DNA of 56,636 bases, taken from an uncultured Gammaproteobacteria bacterium. Lineage in GTDB: Bacteria; Pseudomonadota; Gammaproteobacteria; Steroidobacterales; Woeseiaceae. The position numbers and the translations under genes were made by a program. The stretch covers positions 1 to 56,636 of the forward strand of contig CALBPI010000083.1 in assembly GCA_937899415.1 (NCBI GenBank), read 5' to 3'. Positions 16,361-25,525 of the stretch are shown here, piece by piece. Position 1 is the first letter of the stretch. Every line of letters begins with the position of its first letter. Under the pieces are notes generated by a model, which was not told the origin of the DNA, searched no databases, and saw nothing but the letters and a program-made list of their open reading frames with translations.

Positions 16361-16972
16361 ATGACGCGGCAGCGGTTCTTTACGCTGATCCGCAGCGTAC
16401 ATCTGTACAGCTCAACAGCGCTGTTCGCGTCGCTGGCCTTTTTCTGTGTAACGGGCGTGACCCTGAGCCATGGCTGGTACCTCGATTCAGGCAGTCGCAG
16501 CGATTCACGGGAACTGGCCATTCCAGAGGCGCTCGCCCAGGGGCTGGCGCCCGATGTTTGGGATCCGGATATTGATGCCCTCACCGACTTCATCGAGCGC
16601 AGTGCCGGGCTGCGTGAGCCGACCAACATCGAACTCGACCGTGACTACGGCGAGATCACGCTGTCCTATTCCGCGCCGGCGGCGGATGCGGATGTGCTGG
16701 TCACCCAGGAGGGCATGTTCATCGATGCCCAACGTGGCTCCTGGCTGGCGACACTCAATGATTTGCACAAAAACCGGGATGCCGGCCTGAGCTGGTCGGT
16801 CCTCGTCGATGTCACCGCGATCGGCATGTTGGTCTTTGCCCTCACCGGCCTCGTTATCCTGTTTCAAAATCGCCGCAAGGTTCGCAGGTCACTGATGATT
16901 GTTGCGGTAGGTCTGGCAACACCCGTGTTTATTTTTCTGTTGCTCGTGCCCGGCATTCCCGTTCAGACGTAG
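16361..16972 (+). CDS. PepSY-type membrane protein (small envelope redox component)
   Basis: The 203-residue protein has an N-terminal helix (STALFASLAFFCVTGVTLSH, about 18-37). A periplasmic PepSY-like region of about 110 residues follows (ELDRDYGEITLSYSAPAADA, GMFIDAQRGSWLATLNDLHK). Two C-terminal helices complete it (VDVTAIGMLVFALTGLVILF and SLMIVAVGLATPVFIFLLLV). PepSY-associated transmembrane proteins often reduce ferric siderophores or pass electrons through heme held by His residues; His14, His37 and the His of NDLHK are candidates here. Its position beside apbE-DUF2271 and the shared Fur palindrome supports a role in iron reduction or release. This is an inference and it could instead be a regulatory membrane protein. 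Confidence 0.7.
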   Translation: MTRQRFFTLIRSVHLYSSTALFASLAFFCVTGVTLSHGWYLDSGSRSDSRELAIPEALAQGLAPDVWDPDIDALTDFIERSAGLREPTNIELDRDYGEITLSYSAPAADADVLVTQEGMFIDAQRGSWLATLNDLHKNRDAGLSWSVLVDVTAIGMLVFALTGLVILFQNRRKVRRSLMIVAVGLATPVFIFLLLVPGIPVQT

Positions 16973-17006
16973 CGCGCCGCAGCTTCCTGCTGACCGCGCG
17001 TCACGG

Positions 17007-18359
17007 CTAGAACGTCAACGTCAACGTCGCGCCCTGCCCGTCCGGCTCGACAAGCCGGATGAACCCGCCATGCGCAATCATGACCTGCCGCGCCAGCGCG
17101 AGTCCGACCCCCGAACCGCCCTCACGCGTCGTGAAAAACGGCACGAAGATCTTGTTGACGAGATCGGCAGGCACACCCGGACCGTTGTCGGTGATGGCGA
17201 TAACCACGTTGCCTCGGCGGTTCAGCCGCCCCGTGAGCGTCACTGCGGGTGCATCGCGCTCCCGACAGGCCTGCCATGCGTTGCGCAGCAGGTTGAGCAG
17301 CACGGGCTCGAGCAGGTCGCGGTCGGCGTAAACGTCGAGCGACGCCGGGTCGGCATTGTGGGTCAGCGATACACGGGCGTCCTGCCATTCGGCGGTTGCA
17401 AGCTGGGTCACGGTCTCGAAGAGATCCAACAAGGCGACGCGCTTTTTTTCGGGTGGCGCAAGGCGCGTAATCTGACGGTAGCTTTCAACGAACTGCATCA
17501 AGCTGTCCGAGCGGCGTGCCACGGTCGTCACGGCCTGATGCAAATCATCGACGTCTTCTCCCAACGCCGGGTCGCTGCCGCTGCGGGCCCGGATATCGTC
17601 GGCAAGATCCGCGGCCGTCTGCGCCAACGACGTGACGGGCGTGATGGAGTTCATGATCTCGTGCGTAAGCACTTTGACCAGATCCTGCCAGGCCTGCGCC
17701 TGTGTCGCATCGAGCTCGGACTGGATGTCCTGCAGCGAGATTAGCCGCTCGCTCTGGCCCTCGATGACGACCTCGGTAACGGCGAGCGTGAGGCGGTACT
17801 CGATGCCCTCGACCGAAAACGTCACGAGCCGCCGCTGCCCGGGCACGGATTCGTCGATGGCATCGTGGAACGCCTTGCCGAACTGCAACAGGTCGGGAAG
17901 CCTCGTGACGTGGGCTGCGCCGAACAGCCGGCGCGAGGCATTGTTTTGCAACGTCACCGCACCATGCGCGTGCAGCGTCAGCAAGGGCACGGGAATGTGT
18001 TCAATAAGCGCCTTCAGACGACGGATCTCGACTGCTTGCCCCGTCGCGCGCTCGCGCATGCGTTCAATGATGTCCGAGAAGGCCTCGCCGAGCTCCGGGA
18101 AACCCGAGCCCAGATCCTCAAACTCGAATCGCTGTGAGAAATCCGCATGCCGCGCGGCATCGAGAAAGCGTGCGATCTCTCGATTGGTGCGGCTTACGAA
18201 GTACCAGAGCTCCGTGGCAGCCGCCGCAAACAGCAACGCCGCGACGATGTTGGCGCTGTGATACCCCGGCGCCACAAGTAACCAGGTCGCGAGCGTCAGC
18301 AGGCCACCGGCAATAACGAGCCGCACACCCAATCGAAGCGCGAATCGTCTATAGACCAT
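17007..18359 (-). CDS. Sensor histidine kinase (NtrY-like)
   Basis: With the ATG at 18359 the kinase has 450 residues. Two membrane helices lie at the N-terminus (LVIAGGLLTLATWLLVA and IVAALLFAAAATELWYFV), followed by a HAMP/PAS-like linker. The H-box is LTHEIMNSITP and the ATPase domain has LLNLLRNAWQAC, ITDNGPGVP, FVPFFTTREGGSGVGLALA. The frame continues to 18515, but that part is not homologous and would overlap the regulator by 167 bases. The chosen start overlaps it by 11 bases. It is the partner of the sigma-54 activator and would sense envelope stress or a toxic compound exported by the divergent ABC system. The periplasmic part is very short, so sensing may occur in the membrane or cytoplasm. 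Confidence 0.88.
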   Translation of the reverse strand: MVYRRFALRLGVRLVIAGGLLTLATWLLVAPGYHSANIVAALLFAAAATELWYFVSRTNREIARFLDAARHADFSQRFEFEDLGSGFPELGEAFSDIIERMRERATGQAVEIRRLKALIEHIPVPLLTLHAHGAVTLQNNASRRLFGAAHVTRLPDLLQFGKAFHDAIDESVPGQRRLVTFSVEGIEYRLTLAVTEVVIEGQSERLISLQDIQSELDATQAQAWQDLVKVLTHEIMNSITPVTSLAQTAADLADDIRARSGSDPALGEDVDDLHQAVTTVARRSDSLMQFVESYRQITRLAPPEKKRVALLDLFETVTQLATAEWQDARVSLTHNADPASLDVYADRDLLEPVLLNLLRNAWQACRERDAPAVTLTGRLNRRGNVVIAITDNGPGVPADLVNKIFVPFFTTREGGSGVGLALARQVMIAHGGFIRLVEPDGQGATLTLTF

Positions 18360-19728
18360 GCTTTTCCATTCGCCGGTACAGCGAGGCACGGGTGAGCCCG
18401 AGCTCCCTGGCCGCCTTCGAGATGTTGAAACCGTGCTTGCGCAGCACCTTCTCGATGGTCTGACGCTCCATCTGGTCGAGGTTGTGAACGTTGGGAATCG
18501 CCGTACCTGCTGCACCTGAAGACGCCGGGCCGCTCAGCTGCAGATCTTCGATCTGAATCACGTCACTCGTAGCGAGGATCACGGCGCGTTCGATGGCATG
18601 GCGCAGCGCGCGCACGTTGCCAGGCCAGGGATCGTCGGTCAGCGCTTGCTTCGCATCGTGCGTCAGCGACAAGCGCGGCTTGCCGTATTTCTCCCCGTAG
18701 ACGCGCAGGTAGTGTTGTGCGATCGCTACGATGTCGTCTGTACGTTCGCGTAGCGGCGGCACCGTGATCTCAACGGTGTTAAGCCGAAACAAAAGGTCGG
18801 GCCGGAATCGTTGTTCGTCGCGCAACGCTGCGGCGGGCACGTTGGTTGCTGCGACGATGCGCACGTCGACGGGTTCCGAGCGATCCGAACCGACGGGCGT
18901 GACGTGCCGCTGTTCGAGCACGCGCAGGAGTTTCGCCTGCTGCGCGAGTGGCAGGTTGCCGACCTCGTCGAGAAACAGTGTGCCGCCGTTTGCGGCCTGG
19001 AAGCGGCCTGCACGGTCGGCGTTTGCGCCCGTAAAGGCGCCCTTCTTGTGTCCAAACAACTCAGACTCGAACAACGACTCGCTGATTGAGCCCATATCGA
19101 CGGAGAGAAACAGTTGACCCGCACGCGCCGAACGTCGGTGGATCTCACGCGCGATGAGCTCCTTGCCCGTGCCGTTCTCGCCGAGAATGAGGATGTTCGC
19201 ATCCGTGGGGGCTGCGCGCTCTACCACCGACAGCACGCCGGCGAGTGCACCCGACGTGCCCACGATCGGTGACGGCTGCCCCTGCGCGGACTCCTGGAGC
19301 AGCTGATTTACGCTGCGCAGCGACGCGTTCTCAACACGGCGCCGATGCAGCTCGACGGCCGCCGACAACGTCGCGACGACCTTCTCGTTTTGCCAGGGCT
19401 TGGCAACGAAGTCGCTGGCACCAAGCTTCATCGCTTCGACCGCAGTATCAACCCCGCCATGTGCGGTGATCATGACGACGACGAGGTCCGGGTCGAGCTC
19501 GCGAATGCGAGCCAGCCATTCAAGCCCCTGCGCACCGGAAGACTCGCCAGGCCCGAAATTCATGTCGAGCAGCACCGCATCGAATTGCCCGCCGCCGACG
19601 CGCTCCGGAATCGACGTCGGATCGTTGAGCGTTTCGACGTGCTCGAAGTGGCGCCGGAGCAAGAGTCGGCCCGCTGTGAGGATGTCGGGGTCGTCATCGA
19701 CGATGAGGATGCGGCCGGGCTCGGGCAT
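18349..19728 (-). CDS. Sigma-54-dependent response regulator (NtrC family)
   Basis: The 459-residue protein has a receiver domain (about 5-120; DDD near residue 11 and phospho-acceptor in AVLLDMNFGPGE). The AAA+ domain (about 155-380) has Walker A GENGTGKE, the sigma-54 contact loop GAFTGA and FLDEVGNLP. A Fis-type helix-turn-helix ends the protein (FNISKAARELGLTRASLYRR). It activates -24/-12 promoters when phosphorylated. A near-consensus promoter of this kind and two tandem palindromes lie in the 171-bp gap towards the divergent exporter, so its target is almost certainly that operon. The gene is followed by its kinase with an 11-base overlap. Confidence 0.92.
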   Translation of the reverse strand: MPEPGRILIVDDDPDILTAGRLLLRRHFEHVETLNDPTSIPERVGGGQFDAVLLDMNFGPGESSGAQGLEWLARIRELDPDLVVVMITAHGGVDTAVEAMKLGASDFVAKPWQNEKVVATLSAAVELHRRRVENASLRSVNQLLQESAQGQPSPIVGTSGALAGVLSVVERAAPTDANILILGENGTGKELIAREIHRRSARAGQLFLSVDMGSISESLFESELFGHKKGAFTGANADRAGRFQAANGGTLFLDEVGNLPLAQQAKLLRVLEQRHVTPVGSDRSEPVDVRIVAATNVPAAALRDEQRFRPDLLFRLNTVEITVPPLRERTDDIVAIAQHYLRVYGEKYGKPRLSLTHDAKQALTDDPWPGNVRALRHAIERAVILATSDVIQIEDLQLSGPASSGAAGTAIPNVHNLDQMERQTIEKVLRKHGFNISKAARELGLTRASLYRRMEKHGL

Positions 19729-19750
19729 GGGAAATCAGGGATCTGGACGA

Positions 19751-19789
19751 GTGTCCGGAATCGTACAGTCACTGTTCGAATTCGTACAG
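19751..19789. promoter_or_regulatory. Two tandem palindromes, probable activator (UAS) sites
   Basis: GTGTCCGGAATCGTACAG (19751-19768) and CTGTTCGAATTCGTACAG (19772-19789) fit one pattern, CTGTnCGAATTCGnACAG. The second is a near-perfect palindrome. Their starts are 21 bases apart, two helical turns, on the same DNA face. They end about 50 bases before the -24 element, the usual place for binding of an NtrC-type activator. Confidence 0.7.
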
Positions 19790-19840
19790 TTTCAAGCGCC
19801 ATGCCGCACTCACGACATTTGAAATCAGACACTTAGAAGT

Positions 19841-19856
19841 TGGCACACCGCTTGCT
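19841..19856 (+). promoter_or_regulatory. Sigma-54 (-24/-12) promoter of the exporter operon
   Basis: TGGCACACCGCTTGCT matches the consensus TGGCACG-N4-TTGCW at every conserved position except G7, with the required spacing between GG and GC. The predicted transcript would start about 12 bases downstream, near 19868, before the GTG start at 19900. Confidence 0.85.
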
Positions 19857-19899
19857 ATAGCTCTACCAGGCATACACAAGGCTGCAAAGAGCACATCCA

Positions 19900-21219
19900 G
19901 TGAGCAAGGTTTCCAGCATCGAAAAGCCGCACACACCGGGCCGACCGGGCCTCTCCGGACAGGGTATGGACCGCATCGTCGAGAAGCGCACTGACTGGCG
20001 AAAGCGCGCGGGCTACGCTGCGCTGGCCCTGGCCGCGGCTGCCTTCGCATGGTGGGTCTTCGCAACGCTCACGGGTGGCCGCTCGCTGAGCGTCAACGCC
20101 GAACGCATCAAGGTATCACCGGTCTCGATCGGCACCTTCGAGGATTTCATCCCGTTACGCGGTCGCCTTGTTCCAAGCAGCACCGTCTACCTCGATGCGA
20201 TCGAGGGCGGCCGCGTCGAGCAGGTGCTCATCGAGGACGGTGCACGCGTCGCGGCCGGCGACCCCATCGTGATCCTGTCGAACACAAATCTGCAGCTCGA
20301 GGTACTCGGCCGCGAGGCCGCAGTGACCGAGCAGCTCAACAACATGCGCACGATCGAGTTGCAGCTCGAACAGAACCGGCTCTCGCACGCGCGCAACCTC
20401 GTCGAGATCGAATACCAGATCACGCGGCTCACGCGCAGCATCGAGCGCCAGCAGGAACTCGCATCACGCGAACTCGTCTCGCAGTCCACGATCGACGAGC
20501 TGCAAGACGAACTCAATTACTTCCAGGCACGCCGCGCCGTCACGCTCGAAAGCCAGGCCACCGACGCGCGACTGCAGGAAGCGCAGCTGCGCCAGCTCCG
20601 CGCCTCGGGCACGCAGCTCGAATCCAGCCTCGCCCTGGCGCGTGAAAACCTCGAGGACCTCAATGTGCGCGCGCCCGTCGCGGGCAAGCTCACGGGCTTT
20701 GTCGTCGAGGTCGGGGTGTCGATTGCGCGCGGCGGTCGACTCGGCCAAATCGACGACCCAGACGGCTACAAGCTCAAGGTACAGATCGACGAGTTCTACC
20801 TTGGCCGAGTCGACATCGGTCAGACCGCAACAGCTCAGCACAACGGCCAAGCGCACGAGCTCGCGATCACCAAAATCTATCCGCAGGTGAACAACGGGCA
20901 GTTTGAGGTCGACATGGCATTCGCCGGGCAGCCCGATGACCTGCGTCGCGGCCAAACGCTGCAGCTTCGCCTCACGCTTGGGGACAACGCCGACGCGGTT
21001 CTGATTCCGAACGGCACGTTCTACCAGGAGACGGGTGGTGCCTGGGTCTTTGTCGTCGCGCCCAACGGCGGCGAAGCCGTGCGCCGCAGCGTACGTATGG
21101 GCCGGCGCAACACCGATTTCATCGAGGTACTCGATGGGCTCGAGCCCGGCGAGCGCGTCATCACATCACCGTACACGAGCTTCTCCGGCATGGACCGGCT
21201 CGTGCTCGACCAGAACTGA
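19900..21219 (+). CDS. Periplasmic adaptor (HlyD/MacA-like) of an ABC efflux pump
   Basis: The 439-residue protein starts with GTG and has one membrane helix (YAALALAAAAFAWWVFATL, about 38-56). A biotinyl-lipoyl-like half-motif follows (VEQVLIEDGARVAAGDPIV, about 105-125), then a long alpha-helical hairpin rich in Glu and Gln (about 130-245). The second lipoyl half (APVAGKLTGFVVEVGVSIARG) and the beta-barrel domain (YLGRVDIGQTATAQHNGQA) complete the adaptor. It bridges the inner-membrane ABC permease and an outer-membrane channel. It is first in the sigma-54-controlled operon, 21 bases before the ATPase. No TolC-type gene is present nearby, so a channel encoded elsewhere must be used. Confidence 0.9.
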   Translation: MSKVSSIEKPHTPGRPGLSGQGMDRIVEKRTDWRKRAGYAALALAAAAFAWWVFATLTGGRSLSVNAERIKVSPVSIGTFEDFIPLRGRLVPSSTVYLDAIEGGRVEQVLIEDGARVAAGDPIVILSNTNLQLEVLGREAAVTEQLNNMRTIELQLEQNRLSHARNLVEIEYQITRLTRSIERQQELASRELVSQSTIDELQDELNYFQARRAVTLESQATDARLQEAQLRQLRASGTQLESSLALARENLEDLNVRAPVAGKLTGFVVEVGVSIARGGRLGQIDDPDGYKLKVQIDEFYLGRVDIGQTATAQHNGQAHELAITKIYPQVNNGQFEVDMAFAGQPDDLRRGQTLQLRLTLGDNADAVLIPNGTFYQETGGAWVFVVAPNGGEAVRRSVRMGRRNTDFIEVLDGLEPGERVITSPYTSFSGMDRLVLDQN

Positions 21220-21240
21220 ACACCGGACAGGGAAACAGCC

Positions 21241-21921
<681 letters not shown>

Positions 21922-21952
21922 CCCGCCCCTCATCTGCGAAACGGAAACCGCC

Positions 21953-24382
21953 ATGACCTGGAACAACGTCATCATCGCACTCAGGAACCTGCGAAAGCAC
22001 AAGGTGTTTGCGCTCATGAACATCATCGGGCTCGCCATCGGGCTCGTGGTGTTCGTGTTCGGCAACCTGCTCGTGAACTACGAGGCCAACCACGACGCGA
22101 ATTTCGCCAACGCGAACCGCATCTACTCGGTCGGCTCTATCGCCGCACCCGAACTCGACGTCGGTGTCGACCGAATCAACAGCACCTTCATGGCCGTGGG
22201 TCCAGTTCTCGGCACGACGCTGAGCGACATCGAGTACGTTTCGCGATCGATGGCCGAGGAATATCTGATTACACGCAACGGCGACGGCTTCTATCAGCAA
22301 ATCCGCTTCGTCGACGCCGCCTTCTTTGAGATGTTTGATTTCGAGTTTCTCGCGGGTGACCCCAAGGCAATGGATAGCCCCTCCGCGGTGCTCATGACCG
22401 AGTCGTCGGCAATCCGCTATTTCGGTCGCGCGAATGTCCTCGGCGAGACCGTCACACTCGATAATGAGTTCGATTACAGCGTGGCGGCGATTGTGCGGGA
22501 TCTCCCCCGTGACACCCACTTCAACTCCTCGGTGTTCCTCGCAGCCGATTTCGAGGTGGTGATGTCCATCAAGGCACTCGGCCGCATGCGGGACTACGAC
22601 CTCGCCGGCGACTGGAACAACCTGGCGCTCAACAACATGCTTTACGTGCAGCTGCCAGCCTCACTTGACCAGGCGTGGCTGCAGTCGCAACTCGACGCCG
22701 TCTACGAGCGCATCGTCCCCGTGGATCAGCGCGAAGTCACGGCCGGCTTTTATGTCACCCCACTAAAGGAAACAAACCTCGCGATCTGGGACACCCTGGG
22801 GCTGCCCGTCATCGAGGTCGTCAGGCTCCTGAGCCTGCTGGTGCTCGTCGTCGCATGCGTCAACTACACGAATCTCGCCACCGCGCAGTCGCTGGGTCGC
22901 AGTCGCGAGGTTGGAATGCGCAAGACCATGGGCGCGGGGCGCGGCCAGTTGCTGACCCAATTCCTGACCGAGAGCGTTGTCATTGCCACGCTGTCGATGC
23001 TGGTGGCCATTGCCGCGCTCGAACTCATCATTCCACTGTTCAACGCTGCGACGGACAAGATGCTGGTGCTCGACTACCTCGGCACCTTGCCCTGGCTCGC
23101 GCTTGCCGTGCTCATCGTGGGCGTGGGCGCAGGCATCTACCCGGCGCTGCTGATCACCAAGGCCACACCCATCGAGGCACTGCGCGATACCGCGCGCAAG
23201 GGACGCAAGGGTTCGCGAACGCGCTCCCTGATGATCGGCGGCCAGTTTGCGATTTCCGCATTCATGCTGGCCATCGTCGCGATCGTGTTCACACAAAACG
23301 AGCGCGTGAAGGAGACCAGCTTCGAGTTCCCGCGTTCGGAGGTCTACGTGTTGAACCGGCTCAACGTCGATGACATACGCGAACGGCTGGACGTTCTTGA
23401 GAACGAGCTCGAGGCGCTGCCGCGCGTCGACAGCGTAACGTTTTCGAGCCAGGTGCCGTTCGAGCAGAACAACTCCACCCATGATGTCGCACGCCTTCCG
23501 GGTGATGAAGCCGGCAAATTTGCTATTCAGGTCATGCGGATGCGGCCCGACTTTCTCGAAACCTACGATATTCCGGTGCTCGCAGGTCGCTCGCTCGACC
23601 GCAATAACGCGAGTGACGAAAGAACCGTCGGGCAGGAGACGCTCAACGTCATCGTCAACGAACTCGCCATCCAGACCCTGGGCTTCGCGTCGCCACAGGA
23701 CGCGATAGGCGAACGCTTCTTCGATCTCGAGGTGCCGGATACCGTCGCACGCGAGTACGTCATCGTCGGCGTCGTACCCACGCAGAACATCACAGGCCTG
23801 TTCAACTCGCTCAAGCCCTGGGTCTACTGGTACCAGGAGAACATCGTCCGCGTTGGCTCGGTTCGAATCACGGCCGGCAATATGAGCGACGCCATCGATG
23901 ATATCGAGCGCGCCTGGAAGCGCGTCATCCCTGACTACCCCATCCAGGGACGCTTCCTCGACGACGTGTTCGATGATGTCTACAACATCCTCAAGCTCAT
24001 GAATTCCACACTCGCCGGCTTCGCCTTTATTGCCATGGCGCTTGCGTTGTTCGGGCTGTTCGGTCTGGCGGCCTTCATGGCAACCCAGCGCACCAAGGAG
24101 ATCGGTGTTCGCAAGGTGCTCGGCGCGAACAACCTGCAGATCGCGCGCCTGCTCGTGTGGCAGTTCTCGAGGCCCGTGCTGTGGGCGCTCGCGATCGCAT
24201 TGCCGCTGGCCTGGTTCGCCGCGAGCCTTTACTTGAACTTCTTTTCGGATCGCATCCCGACATCGATTCCTATTCTGGCTGTGGCGGGGCTGATCGCCGT
24301 GCTGCTCGCCTGGCTCACGGTTGCCGGGCACGCCGTGCGTATCGCGCGCGCGAATCCCGTGCGTGCGCTGCGTTATGAATAG
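21953..24382 (+). CDS. MacB/FtsX-type ABC permease
   Basis: With the ATG at 21953 (the frame is open from 21848, overlapping the ATPase gene) the permease has 809 residues. It starts MTWNNVIIALRNLRKHKVF, the typical amphipathic beginning of this family, followed by helix 1 (LMNIIGLAIGLVVFVFG). There is a large periplasmic MacB-like domain (about 50-270) and an FtsX core (about 285-430, VVACVNYTNLATAQSLGRSR). A second helix, a second periplasmic domain (about 450-670) and a second FtsX core ending in IARANPVRALRYE follow. The duplicated layout is that of large antimicrobial-peptide-type permeases. Regulation is by the sigma-54 promoter of the operon. Confidence 0.9.
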   Translation: MTWNNVIIALRNLRKHKVFALMNIIGLAIGLVVFVFGNLLVNYEANHDANFANANRIYSVGSIAAPELDVGVDRINSTFMAVGPVLGTTLSDIEYVSRSMAEEYLITRNGDGFYQQIRFVDAAFFEMFDFEFLAGDPKAMDSPSAVLMTESSAIRYFGRANVLGETVTLDNEFDYSVAAIVRDLPRDTHFNSSVFLAADFEVVMSIKALGRMRDYDLAGDWNNLALNNMLYVQLPASLDQAWLQSQLDAVYERIVPVDQREVTAGFYVTPLKETNLAIWDTLGLPVIEVVRLLSLLVLVVACVNYTNLATAQSLGRSREVGMRKTMGAGRGQLLTQFLTESVVIATLSMLVAIAALELIIPLFNAATDKMLVLDYLGTLPWLALAVLIVGVGAGIYPALLITKATPIEALRDTARKGRKGSRTRSLMIGGQFAISAFMLAIVAIVFTQNERVKETSFEFPRSEVYVLNRLNVDDIRERLDVLENELEALPRVDSVTFSSQVPFEQNNSTHDVARLPGDEAGKFAIQVMRMRPDFLETYDIPVLAGRSLDRNNASDERTVGQETLNVIVNELAIQTLGFASPQDAIGERFFDLEVPDTVAREYVIVGVVPTQNITGLFNSLKPWVYWYQENIVRVGSVRITAGNMSDAIDDIERAWKRVIPDYPIQGRFLDDVFDDVYNILKLMNSTLAGFAFIAMALALFGLFGLAAFMATQRTKEIGVRKVLGANNLQIARLLVWQFSRPVLWALAIALPLAWFAASLYLNFFSDRIPTSIPILAVAGLIAVLLAWLTVAGHAVRIARANPVRALRYE

Positions 24383-24392
24383 GCGATCGTCG

Positions 24393-25151
24393 TCAGGCGC
24401 CGCGACGAATACCGGTTAGAAACACGAAGTCATCCGGAAACGTCACCGTGTCGCCTGTCAGGGTCCTGCGCATCTCTTCGACGCCAGCGGAAAGCTCCTC
24501 GTCACTGAACTCACTGAGAAGGGACATGTAGCGGCCCTCAACCATTTGGATATATCGCTCTGTTGGCAGCGCCTGGTTGAGCGTGTGATGTGCGATTTCA
24601 ACATCCAGTTGCCCGTCTCGCAGCGCGTCCGCGATGTCGAGGTGGTTGGGCTGCAGACGCTCAAATCTCTTAAGCGCGGCCTGGAAGAGCGGATAGCGGA
24701 TGCGTTGCGGCAACATGACGATCAACAAGCGCCCGCCTCCAGTCAGGCATCGCGCCAGATTGGATAGCGACATCGAAGGGTCGGGAAAGTGGTGCACGGC
24801 TTCCTTGATGAGAATCCGGTCAACACGCTCCCCTCGCTCAGAGAAGCTGTCGGCGTCTCCGACAATGGTCTCGATCTGGACCGAAGCATCAAGATTCGCC
24901 AGCATCGATGGCGACGGATCTACGACCTTGACGGGATTGCGCAGATCAACCCGCTCCATCAGCGCTTTTGCGAAGATTCCCGTCCCACCGCCAATATCCG
25001 CCACCGTATGGCTTGGCTCGGGACGGAGATGCTGCACGATGAGGTCGGTCATGCCGCCGACATTCGCCTGCGAGTGGGCCCAGTGCGCATCGTATGTTGC
25101 TGCAAGATGCTCGTAGTGACGATCTGTAAAACTCGAGTCGGCGCTGTTCAT
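24393..25151 (-). CDS. Class I SAM-dependent methyltransferase
   Basis: The 252-residue protein has motif I VADIGGGTGIFAKAL (SAM-binding glycine loop, about 52-66), an acidic residue at the end of strand 2 (VKVVDPSPSML), motif II-like VDRILIKEAVHHFPDP and a downstream GGRLLIVMLPQ. It begins with a YEHLAATYDAHW segment common in ubiquinone/menaquinone-type and antibiotic methyltransferases. The substrate is unknown. It is transcribed towards the exporter permease and stops 10 bases from its end. It may be unrelated to the exporter. Confidence 0.8.
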   Translation of the reverse strand: MNSADSSFTDRHYEHLAATYDAHWAHSQANVGGMTDLIVQHLRPEPSHTVADIGGGTGIFAKALMERVDLRNPVKVVDPSPSMLANLDASVQIETIVGDADSFSERGERVDRILIKEAVHHFPDPSMSLSNLARCLTGGGRLLIVMLPQRIRYPLFQAALKRFERLQPNHLDIADALRDGQLDVEIAHHTLNQALPTERYIQMVEGRYMSLLSEFSDEELSAGVEEMRRTLTGDTVTFPDDFVFLTGIRRGA

Positions 25152-25288
25152 AGGGGCTACTCACAGTGTGTCTTCTTCATCATTATCAGAGAATTGCTTG
25201 TCAATGACTGTCTTTCGATATGGCCAAGCCAATCCCTGTGGCTGGTGATTTTGGCGCCCGAAGACTGAAAACCGAAGCGATACCCAAT

Positions 25289-25321
25289 AAAAAAGGCCAC
25301 ACCCCTGGGAGCGCGGCCTTT
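25289..25321 (-). terminator. Rho-independent terminator of the tRNA-Arg gene
   Basis: On the minus strand AAAGGCC pairs with GGCCTTT around a GC-rich loop and runs into a T-rich stretch (CCTTTTTTATT), starting 12 bases after the tRNA 3' end. This is a standard intrinsic terminator. Confidence 0.8.
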
Positions 25322-25332
25322 CGTGCCATGAC

Positions 25333-25409
25333 TGGCGCGCCCGACAGGATTCGAACCTGTGACCCCTGCCTTCGGAGGGCAGTACTCTATCCAGCTGAGC
25401 TACGGGCGC
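25333..25409 (-). tRNA. tRNA-Arg (anticodon CCG)
   Basis: A full 77-base cloverleaf can be folded on the minus strand. The acceptor stem is GCGCCCG/CGGGCGC, the D arm has GCTC, and the anticodon stem is CTGCC/GGCAG with loop CTCCGAA (anticodon CCG at 25373-25375). The T arm is ACAGG-TTCGAAT-CCTGT, and the CCA end is encoded. It reads CGG codons. It stands alone with its own terminator and no sign of integration at its 3' end. Confidence 0.96.
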
Positions 25410-25525
25410 GTGGCGCTAAGTGTAGTCGACATTGAATCGGCAACAAACCACCGCGTTAAGGCGCGGCAGCGCAAGCGCCGGAATGCGATACTACGCGCCG
25501 TTCTGACCCGCCACTCGCCAACGCC

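Noticed and set aside
16222-16629. N-terminal extension of the EF-hand protein frame to 16629
   Set aside because: It crosses the Fur palindrome and the divergent PepSY gene, and the clear signal peptide starts at 16221.
18360-18515. Longer start for the histidine kinase
   Set aside because: The added residues are arginine-rich and unlike the family, and they are a shadow of the regulator's Fis-type helix region in another frame.
22763-24331. 522-residue minus-strand frame opposite the ABC permease
   Set aside because: Its composition is rich in His, Arg and Gln with no domain, and the opposite strand has a clear FtsX permease.
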